The notes under the pieces were generated by a model. The model was not told where the DNA came from. It did not search any database and saw only the letters and a program-made list of their open reading frames with translations. Below, one piece after another: positions 36,001 through 47,900 of a stretch of 64,000 nucleotides of DNA. Positions within the stretch are counted from its first letter, which is position 1. Every line of letters begins with the position of its first letter. This DNA is from Rotaria socialis (taxonomy: Eukaryota > Rotifera > Eurotatoria > Philodinida > Philodinidae): positions 90,824 through 154,823 of the forward strand of contig CAJNYU010004124.1 of assembly GCA_905331475.1 (NCBI GenBank), read 5' to 3'. A program made the translations under genes and the position numbers.

Positions 36001-37752
36001 CTAGACTGTAGGATAACGTGATTGACAAAAATTGTCAATCCATTGATCAAGTTCATCGATATGATAACTGAAGGTTTCTTCGTCTGGTTCTGCTTTCAAG
36101 ATGAGTTTTCCATTTTGAATAACATAGAAACGAAATGGCCACGATCCATATGTAAGATGAAAAGTATTGTCCATATTATCGACAAGCATGGGCATTTCGA
36201 ATTCACAATATTTCTGACATTCTCGAGCATTTTCAAGGCGTTGTTCGAGTGTAATTGGTTGATTTACACATGATATGATATTACCCATAGGCCATTGATC
36301 ACGTGCGTGTGCCTCGGCAATATAAACTACCAAGAAACGCATACCATCGGACGCATGCGAGCGAAATAGCGCGCTAGTTCAAACGAACGAAAAGTTTAAA
36401 GTTAGATGATTTAAAAAAAGACACCTACTTCATTCGCTCAGCAGACGCCCGAAATGGAGGTCAGCTAGTTGAGCCAGCCAAAATTATCAATGGTTGATCA
36501 CCTTGAATTTGTGAGAATAGATTCATGGGTTGACCTTCTGTAGTATACAATTCCACATCACGTGCACATTGACCTTGATTTATTAGACCTTGCGTGACCT
36601 TATTATGTTTAACTAAACATAAGTAAAGAAATGAGACGTGGCGAAGTTCCCAGGAGTAGGGAACTCTTCGGGAATTGGGAGCTCAAAAAAAAGCGACAAC
36701 GAGCGATGTGAAACCAAGGAACTCAGGGAACTCAGGGAATCCAAGGAACTCGAGGAACTCAGGGAAGCCATGGAATCCAAGGAACTCAGGGAGCTCAGGG
36801 AATCCAAGGAACTCGAGGAACTCAGGGAAGCCAGGGAATTCAAGGAACTCAGGGAAGTCAGGAAAGTCAAGGAACCCACAATACAGTGTAAGTGTATGTA
36901 TCAAGGAAGGTAGTACAAGACACCCACACCCACAAGATAGTTGTGGTTTTGCATCGCTCGTTGTCGCTTATTTATTTTTGAGTTCCTAATTCCCAACGAA
37001 TTCCCGATTCCTGGGAACTTGGACACTGCTGATGCCTACATCAACAGTAAGAAATAACAGTAGATTTTGCTCTAATCATGTATTTGAACAAAAACATACC
37101 GATTTTAGACCAGCGACTATTCTTTCTTCTTATAACTTACCATAATACGCCGATTTCACTGCAGGATCGTCAGGAAAACGATGCAAAGCGGTACGCAAAG
37201 CATTGACATGGTGGTATCCGAAATGTTCCACGACATGTTGTTGAATGAGATCTAGGATGCGCCTTCAATTTGATAGTAACAATCAATTAAGTATCGAGAA
37301 ATTCATTAAAATCAAGGTATAGCTTACCTCAGTGCAGCTTCATCCGTGTGATAAACATCCATGAGCTCTTGAATTGGCTCAGATAATCGTATATTTGTTT
37401 CATAAGCGATCATTTCGCGTAGTGTCTCGATTGGAGGCAATTCATCTGATATTGTGACTTTTCCAAAGCCCATACGACCCGATGTAGGAAAAAACATCAG
37501 GCATCTGGATCGTGAAAAGCCATCTTCAGAACCAGGTGGTCGTCTGTTGGAAGGATCTTGTCGCTTTGGTGGTGAAACGACAGAACGCTTTTTCTTGTCG
37601 CTTTTTTCGCTTGCTGTTGGAGTTTTCTCGTTAGCTGCTATTGCTTCTGCTGTTTGCTGTTCAATGTTGGCTTTTAATTGGTTCGCAACATTCTGTGTGT
37701 TCTGCTGTTGCTCCTTTTTAGGGGGGTTCGGCTGTATGTTACTACTGGCCAT
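36001..37752 (-). CDS. Iodothyronine-deiodinase family selenoprotein
   Basis: Four exons (37752-37328, 37262-37141, 36612-36429, 36373-36001) join in frame to 367 residues if the TGA at 36461-36463 is read as selenocysteine. The active site is GSTSUPPFRASAERM with U233, matching the family's GSxTUPPF. The next conserved block, FLVVYIAEAHARDQWPMG, holds E264 and H266 of the thioredoxin-like catalytic site. Deiodinases remove iodine from iodothyronines; in invertebrates the substrate is uncertain. Residues 1-190 are not a normal deiodinase N-terminus. There is no membrane anchor; instead a Gln/Lys/Ser/Pro-rich disordered start is followed by a helical stretch (PPIETLREMIAYETNIRL to HRFPDDPAVKSAYY) that I do not recognise. 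Intron 2 carries an inverted-repeat element with a minisatellite. Confidence 0.9.
36461..36463 (-). other. In-frame TGA, selenocysteine codon
   Basis: The TGA is codon 233 of the deiodinase gene, inside GSTS(U)PPF. The frame is open on both sides and the downstream exon continues the family alignment, so recoding rather than termination is expected. Confidence 0.85.
36644..37020. mobile_element. Inverted-repeat element with internal minisatellite
   Basis: Lies in deiodinase intron 2. The ends are AAGTTCCCAGGA (36644) and TCCTGGGAACTT (to 37020). Similarity continues inward for about 75 bp on each side, including GCGACAACGAGCGATG near both inner ends. The middle (about 36716-36870) is a 9-10-bp minisatellite, GGAACTCAG/GGAATCCAA. 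No clear target duplication is visible. Confidence 0.65.
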
Positions 37753-37992
37753 TCGGAGAATTCAGTTTCATTTATCTGTGAAGTAAAAGCAAAAATGCCT
37801 TCACTCTATATATAAGAACATGCGAAACATCGAAAGCAAATAAGGGTAAGTAAAAGAGGGTAGAACGATTACATGTGATTTCGCCATTATTTCAAAACAA
37901 CGGTCAGGTAGCGCGGTAAAAATAACCAAAAGAAAAAAGCTTTAGTTCTTCATTCGTGCATGATTTCATTTTTTTGCCACAGAATAGAGTCA

Positions 37993-38190
37993 ATGAGTCA
38001 TATTCCAACGCGTTCTTCTCCGTATAATTTATCATGGTCTGAAACGGGAAAGAGACATTTCGCACCAACTTTTCATTACGATTTGCCCGAGGAGATGTTC
38101 GTTACGATTTCCCGACATAAAAACATACATGATCTTCGGAATGATAAAAATCTAAAGCAAGCAGTGTTCGCAATGAAAGTTATCCAATAA
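37993..38190 (+). CDS. Possible small protein gene, unidentified
   Basis: A 65-codon frame starting MSHIPTRSSPYNLSWSETG and ending AVFAMKVIQ. It follows a good acceptor (TTTTTGCCACAG) and is divergent from the deiodinase gene with 240 bp between starts. It has mixed, protein-like composition (Trp, His, Pro, Phe) rather than the Lys/Asn/Ile bias of random AT-rich frames. No family recognised, no signal peptide. It could be the last exon of a longer plus-strand gene or chance. Confidence 0.35.
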   Translation: MSHIPTRSSPYNLSWSETGKRHFAPTFHYDLPEEMFVTISRHKNIHDLRNDKNLKQAVFAMKVIQ

Positions 38191-38502
38191 ACCGTAATGG
38201 ACAGCAGTATTTTTTTGAAGAAAAAACCTGAAATTTGCGTGGAGTTCGGGGTGAAAATAGCAGGAAGATCGTAATGAAAAGAGGCAGGATGTTTGTAACT
38301 ATGTTCATGTGTACAGTTTTTTTGAGAGATTTCAAATGACTCAGTAGCTTGTATTTAAAGATAATAAAGAGCAACGTTCTGATGAACACAGTAAATAGCA
38401 TAAACAATCGAACAAAGAACACGAAACAGAACAAAATCATAAAAAAAGAACAGAAAAATTTATTTTTGTGATATCGATAAAGAATAGGTATTTCTATCAT
38501 AA

Positions 38503-38813
38503 CCCAGGTGAATGAATCCGACAGTGAATCCTATCGCTATCGGATCTCATGGGATCCGACGGAAAAAAAAACATTTTGTTAATCACCAATGAATAAGCAT
38601 ATGGTGTCAACAGAACACATGGGTCGAATGTTTATGTTGGATTCCGTTAAATTCCGGCACTGGAACCTATCGGATTCCGACACTAGGGTTTCGTTTGTCG
38701 GTTCACACCCATATACCGATAGGATTTCGTCGGTTTAATGAAATCCATACTATATCCGATAAGATTCCGACACGAATTTGATAGAATCCTATTATCGGAA
38801 TCATTCTCCTAGG
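38503..38813. mobile_element. CCCAGG-ended inverted-repeat element, copy 3
   Basis: A 311-bp element opening CCCAGGTGAATGAATCCGAC, identical over its first 20 bases to copy 2. It ends in CCTAGG after TATCGGAATCATTCT. The internal GATAGGATT words are shared with copies 1 and 2. AA flanks both sides. Confidence 0.7.
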
Positions 38814-39697
38814 AAGATAAAGAGTGTATGTGCAAAGAAACTGATGTTATTTTTTCATCCGGTTATTTGTTGTATCACGAGTTTTAGCTTTCATTGCTTC
38901 ACCATTTGTTGATTTCTTTCCTTCTCTGTCTTCGTGAATTAATTGTCTAACCAATAGCATTTGGAAGCAGAGATTTTTTAATTATAAAGTATTTCAATTC
39001 TCCTTAAGATAGCGCACTCTATAAGTATTATAATATACTTACGATCTTCAAGTAAAATGAGTTTACGGATACCCGAGTAGCTATCTAATTCGAGTTCGAA
39101 TATAAATGGGAAAAGAAAAAGTTAAACTAAAACTAAATCTATTCCTACATTTAGTTTCAGTTTAACTTTCCGATATATGCGACATATCAACACATGTTTA
39201 CCCTTCACCCGTCCTCACATTTGAGCACTCCTCCATGGTATCCATCACCCACAACCACATTTGAAGTATCCCGGATAACCCCTCTGCACCCCTTCAGGGT
39301 ATACTTCACCCACACCCTATATATATATACCTGAAACAGTAGTTGCTATTGAGTACTAGATTTTGAAAGCTCAGAACATATTTAATAATGTGCAAAAATA
39401 AAAACTAACATCAAAGCAACATGCTATGAGTAAGATCATCATACGAGATTGGATATAATCTAAGATTGAAATTCATTTGTTCGAATTTACCACTTAGGCA
39501 ATCAATGAACGATGTTCTTATACATCTCAAAATACAATTAATTATTATAGGCTTACTTACCGTAACTACAAAGGAATCATTAAATAACTATGGTGTACTG
39601 TATTCAACCTGTTTTATATATATTTCAGTTTATCTAGATTCTTTTTCTTCTTTATACATTGTACTAAATTACACATATTCCTTTTATTTAGGCAAAT
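38814..39697. other. Intergenic, weak tandem repeat
   Basis: No gene. At 39190-39320 a C-rich stretch repeats words such as CATTTGA, CACCCACA and CCCTTCA, a degenerate ~40-55-bp repeat. A polyT-rich open frame at 39466-39714 is not convincing. Confidence 0.45.
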
Positions 39698-41646
39698 TTA
39701 AGCTTTTGTACTAATGGGCGGTTTCTTTGTAACAGTTCGTATTAGTTGAAGATCTTCTTTTTCATGAGAAATTCTTTTATTAACTCGAAATTCGGGCCGA
39801 TCGTGACGTTTACCATTTTGTGTTCGAGCAAAGAACGTTCGAGAAACTGTAGGATCTCTAGAAAAAAAAGCAATCAACCAATTATTATTATTTTAACAAA
39901 ATTATTAAACAGTACTTTTTCAGGAATTCAATGGCATTGCGTGTTTCACATGTTCGTGCATCATTTGGGCCATAGACAAATTCTTGTAATTCAAGACACT
40001 AAAGCAAACGATTCATCTAATTATTTTAAATTTTCAAACAAATCAAAAGTTCATATCTCTTACTGCTTGTAAATGTTCAGCTGCATTGAGACATTCACCT
40101 TCTCGTAAATAGATTGCGCCGATGCGAGCTTCTGTTTGTATAACTTCTTCCGAAAAATCACCAAATACTTGAATTTTATTTGGTAAAGTTTCACAAAGTA
40201 CATTTAAAGCATCCTAAAAAAGAATTATTTTAAATTCTTTGAACTATCAAAATATGATCGAATTTAGGCAAAACGTAAAAGAGACTGTCCTCAATTCATA
40301 TTCTCTTGCGAAATCTTTTACTCGAGTAAAACTTTAAAAAATTGGCTTTCTCTTCATAGAAACAAACCTGATATTTTTCTAATTTAGTATAAAAAGTTAC
40401 TAATTCATCGATTGATTTCAAAACATTTCTATTGGTTTCACCATTTGGTTCCTTATATAATTGAATTGCTCGTTGAAATTCTTTTTCTAAATCATCTGAC
40501 AACAAAAAAAGAAACATTAACAAAACGAAACGAAAATAAATAACTATAAAAACTCATTCTTACCTGTGAAATGATCCGTTGTTACTTTTGCAATACATAG
40601 CTGAAGAACTGCATGTGCAATTTGATGTTTATGTTTAACGCATGGTTTCTTGTTTTCTTGTTCATCTGCTAATTCAACTGCTTTTCTATAATATTTTAAT
40701 CCAGTTTGAATATGATCATGAAATTTAGTTAAATACGATCCCGAACGTAAATATAAATCAATTGTACGTTTTACTTGGTCATTCGAAAAATATTTCTCAA
40801 TATAACTGATAATATCATCAATTAAATCATACGTAGATTTATCGAATTGTTTTGAATCAATTAAAATTTTATTAAATTTAATAAATGAATATTCCATATG
40901 TCTCTTGTCGTAATCTTTTGGTTTTAGTAGATTTTTTAGTTTTTCTAAATATTTTTTAATTACAGAAAAATCGTGTTCGATATGAGTTTTATCAATGGAT
41001 GAAATATTTTTATTTTTCATTTTCGATTCTCGATCTAATAAATATTGTTTAGCATTTAAAGAGCATTTTAATAGAATAAAATAAATATCATAGGCAAGTA
41101 AATTTTCTTCTAGATTATCATCATTTGGTATTATTCTTAATTTTTCAAGTATTTGCCGAGCATTAAGTGCATGAGATTTCGCTTGTGCTAAGAAATTTGT
41201 GCCACGATTTAAATAGAATTTACTTAGATTTATATAGGCTCGAGCATTTTTAATAGAATCATCTCCATATTCAAGTTTGGTATAAACTTGCATCAGGACA
41301 AGTTGATTAAAATACTGCTCAGGCTATAGAAAAATTTTAAAAAATAAATATATTCGAAGAAAGTAAATCCACTTACCGTAGATTCATGTTTTGTTTCAAT
41401 GATTTCTTCTGCTACATCTTCAATTTTTTGTTTTATGGTACGTAGATCAATAGGAGTAAGTATAGCAGTCGCACAGTAGATCGATGCGCTTGGACTACAT
41501 TCTGTTCGACTAGCATCTAAACTGGACCGACGTTGAATCTGTCGTCGTTGACGACTTGCACTTAATGTACGAATTTTTGGTCTAACCAATTCAAGAATTT
41601 ATTGTAAACAGGAATTAAATTTGAAAATAACTTACTTATCAGGCAT
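39698..41646 (-). CDS. TTC23: TPR protein, TTC23-like
   Basis: Seven exons (41646-41636, 41581-41377, 41323-40564, 40495-40368, 40213-40064, 39998-39916, 39857-39698) join in frame to 498 residues. The N-terminal ~45 residues are basic and Ser-rich. Helical TPR-type repeats follow from SIKNARAYINLSKFYLNRG to RIGAIYLREGECLNAAEHLQ. The C-terminal CLELQEFVYGPNDARTCETR resembles the end of TTC23/TTC23L proteins, then a basic tail. TTC23 proteins work at the base of cilia with the EVC-EFCAB7-IQCE complex in vertebrate Hedgehog signalling. The assignment rests on the last repeat and overall layout; any other TPR adaptor is possible. No membrane segment. Confidence 0.7.
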
Positions 41647-42039
41647 TAGAGGAAAATATTCTATTCATCAATGACAATCAACTACCATAAATGGCACCAC
41701 GGTGCTTTCGTTGTCATGAATACGATCGTTTTTTGACAGAGGGCAGCATTGTCTAGAGTATTCAACATTTTTACTATCGACAATTTCTTTTACGATGTGA
41801 ATTGTATAGAAAAACAGAATTTATTTTTATTATTTATTTGCTGATTAGCTAAATAGAAATATTGAACTTTTCAGAATAATTGCATACTTTATGCTTTCGG
41901 TGATGGTTGATATTTGATATCAACTATAAGATCAACAGAGAAAGATGTAAATCATTCAATTTTTCATATTTATTATTGATTCTTATTTAATTGTTATTCA
42001 TATAGGAAGAAAAAAAATCATATGTGAGTTATTTTAATT
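41647..42039. other. Intergenic spacer
   Basis: Nothing recognised; promoter side of the TPR gene and 3' flank of the next precursor gene. Confidence 0.5.
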
Positions 42040-42399
42040 TTAGCGGCGTCGACCGATGATTCCATGAGCATGTAGGGCTCGTTGACGTTCGATATGAATG
42101 CTACGTCTATGATATGGTATAATAAAAGTTTGGTCATCTTCCATGCCGTGATTCAATACCAGCGGTGCATGATCGGAATACCTGTTGTCACTCTTAAATA
42201 AGAAAGAAATGTCCGGTATTACATAAACTTTTGGGTTTTGATCATTTGCAATCGTATTGACAGTTTTTGCCGATACATAAACAATCAATAGGAATAAAAC
42301 CGTAAAACGTAAACATGAAGTTGAAACAAAAATATTGAGCTAGAAAAAATTTCAAAAGTGTTGTTGTGTTAATCTCTCTATTTCTCTTACCTTGTTCAT
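42040..42399 (-). CDS. Secreted precursor, candidate amidated neuropeptide (paralog B)
   Basis: Two exons (42399-42391, coding MNK, and 42339-42040) give 102 residues. The signal peptide is MNKLNIFVSTSCLRFTVLFL and onward to VYVSA. The tail is a dibasic RR, then SIHIERQRALHAHGII, then G and RRR before the stop: a cleavage site, a 16-residue peptide, an amide-donor Gly and a basic end. It shares ALxAHGI(I/V)GRRR with the gene at 24988-25356, with the same spacing from the dibasic site. The middle of the two proteins is unrelated apart from being short and hydrophilic. An intron right after the third codon is also seen in the EGF-Hint gene, so tiny first exons are normal here. No named peptide family recognised. 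Confidence 0.75.
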
Positions 42400-43305
42400 C
42401 TTAAAAACTGCAGGTAAGTTAATGAAAATGAACGGAGTTTTCGCTATTTATATATAAAAGAAGGAAAAAAACCGAGTTTGTAAATGTAGTTGGATAAGAT
42501 TTAGTTACATAATCTTCTAATTATTTTACTTACAATAGAAAAATTTCACACAGTAAACAACAAGAACAAAATACACCAACGTACAATTTTGATCAATGTT
42601 CTTTTAATAAAAAAATAATGTAAATCACCACAGTGTCTGTTACCAAACTAATCATTGTTACGCTAATGCCTTCGATCAAATTAATTGATGATTATAAGAC
42701 TTTGTAAAAATAAATGTAGACCGTGAAGTTCATATTGACTGAGCTGATGACACAATATCTTTGAATCACGAATTGACAAGAAGATTAAATTTTGTTCCCC
42801 ATTTAGAATTTTCAATTTTTGCCGAGCTTATTTTAAAATGACTCAAAAGATGGATGAGTAAAATTTGCAAATTACTTTTCGATCTGTCAGAATTATGAAA
42901 TTTATTGTTTAGTAACATAAGAGAAACGGATCGAATGCATTCATCTAAAAAACACATTGCATTTATTATTTTCTTTCTACTTTGGATTTAATCAGCATAG
43001 GATACTCGAGCATACGGTAATTATTCATTCAAAAGTATAGCACGAGTATAGAAAAACTTCGTTAAGTCGATGTGATTATGCTTCTATGTTACTGCAGATA
43101 TGAGAAATTCATTCGACCAATGTTCAAGATCTTTAATATTATATTACATAAAAAAAAAACGAAATTATTTCAGACGACTAAAATACATGACTGCCGATGA
43201 TGAAACTTTTGTTACATTTCTTTTGCAAAAGGGAATAGTATATTAAAATTTTTATCTTAAACTTTGACTCAAAGTTTACTGCGCGCGATATCACAGACAA
43301 AAAAA
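42400..43305. other. Intergenic between divergent genes
   Basis: Divergent promoter region of precursor B (minus) and the LRR gene (plus). No gene seen. Confidence 0.5.
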
Positions 43306-44979
43306 ATGATAAGATCAGGCCAACTAAAATTTTTTTACACAGCCACTTCATTTATCTATAATTCGACAATGATGTTGTTTTCTTTTCTACTCTTTTTTGT
43401 ATTATTTACACAAACAACTTCAAATGATACACGTTGTGACAAAACTCCATTATGTTACTTAACCAATAATTCGACAGTAATCATATGCGATAGGATGTAT
43501 GCACAAACGAATGAAAGTGATGTCTTTCCTAGTTTATCCTGTTTTCCGCCTGTAAAAACGTATTTATTTCGCAATTTTCCAAAAATACGATTACATGCTT
43601 TTGAAGATATAAAATTTCCAGAAAACGAATCATTTTCTATTAAAGTAGTTAATGCATCATTCATTGAAACAGAAGCATTTTCAAAATCATTGATTATTCC
43701 TCCCAGTTCGAAATTATCAATTGACATCGGCGACTTAGATAGTTCATCGAGTATAGTGTTAAGATTCAGCGCATTCAATCATATCAAAATCGATCATTTA
43801 CACTTTACTAATATTAATAGTTTCAATGGACGTTCTGTATTCGATACAGATTGTTTTGGTGATGATTTAGATATTAATTTACTCACATTTGAAAATTGTG
43901 CCATCGGTGGCTTTTCAAATATTATTCATAAACCTGTAGATGTTGCTTATTTGTCGATTATAAATTCTCCTAAATTAACACAATTAACCGATAAAAGTTT
44001 ACCATCATTTTTATCAACATCAAAATCTTTAGAAATATCGAATACAAACCTGCAGATGATCAATGCACATACATTTCAAGCGTGGTCGCTTATACTTGAA
44101 GAATTAATTATTACTAATAATTCAAATTTAGAAACGTTTCCATCAAGTATAGTTGACGGTATATTAATGAAATTAAATAAGCTTGATTTAAGTTATAATT
44201 CAATAAAAAATCTTGATATTGATTATGATTGGTTCTCTTATAGTTCGACAAAATATTTACTATTACGAAATCAACAACTTGATTTATTTCTTAAAACAAA
44301 TCTGTTAAAAACGCTACCAGCATTAGAGAAAATCGATTTTTCCCAAGGTTTTATTAGCGCAAACAATGATGATTTAATTAAAAATCATTTTCAGAATATA
44401 TCAAATTTGAATTCAATTGATGTTTCCTATACAAATCTTACGGAGAATATGATCATCGATTTACTTACAGCGATAAGTAATGTAGCAACACATTTTGTAG
44501 ACGTTCGTTTATTTGGTCATACATTAAGTGATAAAAATTTCTGTTCCTATTTTAAAATATTTAAAAATGCGCCTGGTCTACTTCATCTTGAATTAGATGA
44601 ATCACACGATTGTAATTGTATTATTGATTTATTCTATATGAATAATGTAAGACAATCAGTAACGAATACTTCCGTATTACAGCCAACATGCTTATCGAAT
44701 TTTACACGTATACCGTGCGATGTCGAAACACAATTATCAATATCAAAATGTAACATTGGCTCACAGAATCCTGATGCATCAGGCGAAGGCAATAAACTTG
44801 GAAAGTATGCATTTGGTTTTATTGTGGCTGGCTTAGTTGTTGTTGTAATGGTATTATTATCGCTGGGCTTTAGTGTTGTCTATCAAATACGACGCCGACG
44901 TAACACAGATCTTGATATGGACCAACCTATTGAAAATCCCCTTGCTGCAATCATTGAAGAACGTTTACAGAATCAATAA
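43306..44979 (+). CDS. Leucine-rich type I membrane protein
   Basis: A single open frame of 557 residues from the ATG at 43306. A later ATG pair at 43369 begins a clean signal peptide (MMLFSFLLFFVLFTQTTS) and may be the true start. The ectodomain opens with Cys (DTRCDKTPLCYL), carries many N-glycosylation sites, and has degenerate leucine-rich repeats (LNKLDLSYNSIKNL, SLEISNTNLQMI, LNSIDVSYTNLTE). A Cys-containing cap follows (CNCIIDLFYMNN ... CNIG). One transmembrane helix (FGFIVAGLVVVVMVLLSLGF) is followed by a stop-transfer RRRR and a ~30-residue cytoplasmic tail without a signalling domain. It is probably a cell-surface adhesion or recognition protein; ligand unknown. Intronless, unlike most neighbours. 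Confidence 0.85.
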   Translation: MIRSGQLKFFYTATSFIYNSTMMLFSFLLFFVLFTQTTSNDTRCDKTPLCYLTNNSTVIICDRMYAQTNESDVFPSLSCFPPVKTYLFRNFPKIRLHAFEDIKFPENESFSIKVVNASFIETEAFSKSLIIPPSSKLSIDIGDLDSSSSIVLRFSAFNHIKIDHLHFTNINSFNGRSVFDTDCFGDDLDINLLTFENCAIGGFSNIIHKPVDVAYLSIINSPKLTQLTDKSLPSFLSTSKSLEISNTNLQMINAHTFQAWSLILEELIITNNSNLETFPSSIVDGILMKLNKLDLSYNSIKNLDIDYDWFSYSSTKYLLLRNQQLDLFLKTNLLKTLPALEKIDFSQGFISANNDDLIKNHFQNISNLNSIDVSYTNLTENMIIDLLTAISNVATHFVDVRLFGHTLSDKNFCSYFKIFKNAPGLLHLELDESHDCNCIIDLFYMNNVRQSVTNTSVLQPTCLSNFTRIPCDVETQLSISKCNIGSQNPDASGEGNKLGKYAFGFIVAGLVVVVMVLLSLGFSVVYQIRRRRNTDLDMDQPIENPLAAIIEERLQNQ

Positions 44980-47900
44980 CTATTCGTTTATTTCTTGTTT
45001 TGACTTTTTTGTAATTTTTTCTTTAAAATGTATTAAATATTCTCTATAAAACTTCAAAGAAGTATTGACACTGAATAACTAATTCATTCATGTAAAGAAA
45101 TCAGTATACGGATGTGTTTCATGGTAAAAATACGATTGTGTGTCAACCTTGAGGGTGAGTATGAAGTTAATGCGAATAGATTCAGCGAAAATCACCCTCA
45201 CTCCAAATTGCCGCTTACTTATTTCCATATAAAACGAATCATTCAGCATAAAAAATATATATTTTACATAATAACTCATTGAGTCGTCGGCTGAGACCCT
45301 AAAATCTAGCGAAAATGATATACTGATTCTCAGAAAGATTTTTATGCTCGGTTAGTCCGTAAATGATGCATTTATTTTTCAGAGTAATGCAGCCATCAGT
45401 GCAATAGCTACATATTTAAGTACAAACAAGGATATCGGGTTGGCATGGATCTACAGATATGGGGACTATGGGTGTGATACTGATATACGAATTCACGCGA
45501 ACATTAGAACCAAGTGTACCGACTTTCAAGGATAATGCTTTATGGTTGCTAACGCAATCACAAGTTAAACTAGTGTGGTCTTATTGTAGTAAGCCAAAAT
45601 TAGACTGGGGTTGTGTTCTTGTGTATGACCCCAACGCGGATAATTCAATGAGCGATAATTATCTTTGCTGGAAAGAACATTCAGATTGAACACTTTGCTA
45701 GTATTTCTATATGCTTCATTTTTGTTTAGTGCATCCTATCTAAAATTATCTTTATACATGTGTGCCGATATTGATTGCACGCTTCGATGATTCTCCTTCC
45801 TCTTCCTTCTGTTCTCTTTCCATTGGTGTAATATCTCTCTCTCTTGTCTCTCTTCTATCTCTCTCCTATATATACGTGTGTTATGTATGAAGTTGTGACA
45901 CTCTAGAGATGTCAGATGACACAATATACCATCATGTCGACGGGCATAGGCGACACTCTCTAGTGGTGTCGTTACACTCTGGATATGTGAATAAACGAAT
46001 AAACATCATTACCTAGAGTAGCGGTAAGCTACTCCACCTCTATCCAGTTTGTCATTACGATATAGACTCAACTGAGTCCTATTAATCGTTACAACATGTT
46101 TTATTCTTTTTTCTTTTAATGCTATATTTTTATCCCGATGTTGAACTTCGTCTCTTTCATGTTTGAATTCACTGAGACACAACACTTGTATTTATTGTAA
46201 TACTCTCTCTGAAAACATAAGAAACGTTCTTTATTAAACTTTAAAAATGTATTCACACTCGCTACTGTCCAATCCAACCCGAACGCTGCTAGTACGCGCA
46301 CGACACGCTTGATGCGCGCACGGTACAACACACCTCGTACGTGTACGCCATGCGCATGAGAGTGCATTTATGCATTTTCGTAATTTTCTCATTGGCTCAT
46401 TTTGAAATTCCATTAGTCAGTCATTTTCCATCAAACGTATTGCTTAGAATTATTATATTAATTTTTATTTTATTTTATTAAAATTTAAAACTAAATTTTA
46501 CAAAAAAATTAAAAATCTATGAACACATTACATCTGTTTTATTCGTGCAAACAAAAGAAAAGATCAGCCAACCACTATATTTTCTTGTGCTGTGATAGGT
46601 AGTCATAGATGGCGTGTTCTTTAAACAAAATCTGTCTGTATTGGCGAACAAGAAGCTGAAGTGACTCATAACGAATCCTTGCATTCAATCGATAATACTC
46701 TTTCGATTTCACTAGACTTTGCACTACTTGCGAGTAAACAAAGTATTGGATTATTAAGGAGAAGGTTTGTAAGTTGTAAATATTGGTTTTTTAGTGTATA
46801 ATTATTCTTTGATTCAAAATCGTAATCGATACACTTTTCGTCGGGATAAAAAGCTGTACTTTATTAATACAGTAACTATAAGATGTGCTTCAGTGATCTT
46901 GTCTTCATCATAGTTCGTCAAAAGGTGTGTTCCAATTGAAAAAAGACTTGATCCACTAGCATAGTAGCAGGTATTCGATGAAATGCTCTATAAGCGAAGT
47001 TAAAATAGTGATTTAGATGTGATAGAATTATGCACATTCACCTCCTTTTAGTGACTAGAGTCGGCTTCTTATTGGCGGATTAAATAACTGGTAATGATTC
47101 ATATCAATCAAAGAAATGGTTTTAGTGTCAGGTGAGTGTTTGAGCAATATAAACGCATAATAACTCAATTTCAGCTTTTCCCTCTCGGTTCTCTATATCT
47201 CTGAGTGAAACAATCCCGACTGGATTCAGATTCTTATTAACCTACAATATAAATATATTTTCTCTTATTCGTAGATATTTTGCATCAGCATCTGAGGAAA
47301 TTAATGAAATAAAAAGTCAAATTTTATTACATTATATATTGTGTTAGATGATTTTACGAGCTTTCGTTTTTCATTCGATGATCATACTATCACCATAGCA
47401 GTCTACGCTTCTTTAAAGAGTAAGATTCTTAAATTGATCTAGTCTTGTATGGTATGCTACCATTACTCTGTATTGGTATTGGCATACGCGTATGCATTGA
47501 AATAGAAGCACCACAAAATCATGTGCGCGCGAATCATTAAAATTTTTCTTCTGCTGAATGCTATTCGAAATGAGGTAGTTCTACCAATATAGGTCAAAAG
47601 GATGTCTTCATTCTATTCCAGATTTTGATTTCAAGGCATTATCTATAGTCGAATGTTCAAGAGAAAATAGATAACTTTGATATGCACCAGTTAAATGTCG
47701 TAAAGTTATAATTATCTAGCGAATTGAAACTTGCTGTATGATGCCTCGCTTTTCCCACCATACAGCATAGATTCAAACTATTTCATTGGCTAATAATCAT
47801 ATCATCATTTTTTGAGAACAGAGTTATTAATCATGATTTATTTTTTTCTGTCCGATCTTTACCCAATTGTCCAAAAATTGTCTCCTTGATATAATGATTG

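Noticed and set aside
36924..36937. CACCCACACCCACA, resembling two bdelloid telomere units (TGTGGG)
   Set aside because: Only two units inside an intronic repeat element; too short to call an interstitial telomere.
36613..36989. Long open frames on both strands with Leu/Ser or Glu/Arg repeats
   Set aside because: Produced by the minisatellite inside an intron; the same repeat is open in several frames.
37454..37786. Plus-strand 110-codon frame
   Set aside because: Antisense shadow of deiodinase exon 1.
45459..45689. 76-codon plus-strand frame with Trp and Cys residues
   Set aside because: No splice partners, no signal peptide, and another frame over the same bases looks equally protein-like; could be a decayed exon.
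45894..46098. Possible solo LTR (TGTGACACT ... GTTACAACA with AATAAA signals)
   Set aside because: No matching target duplication and no second LTR or internal region; kept only as a remark on the intergenic entry.
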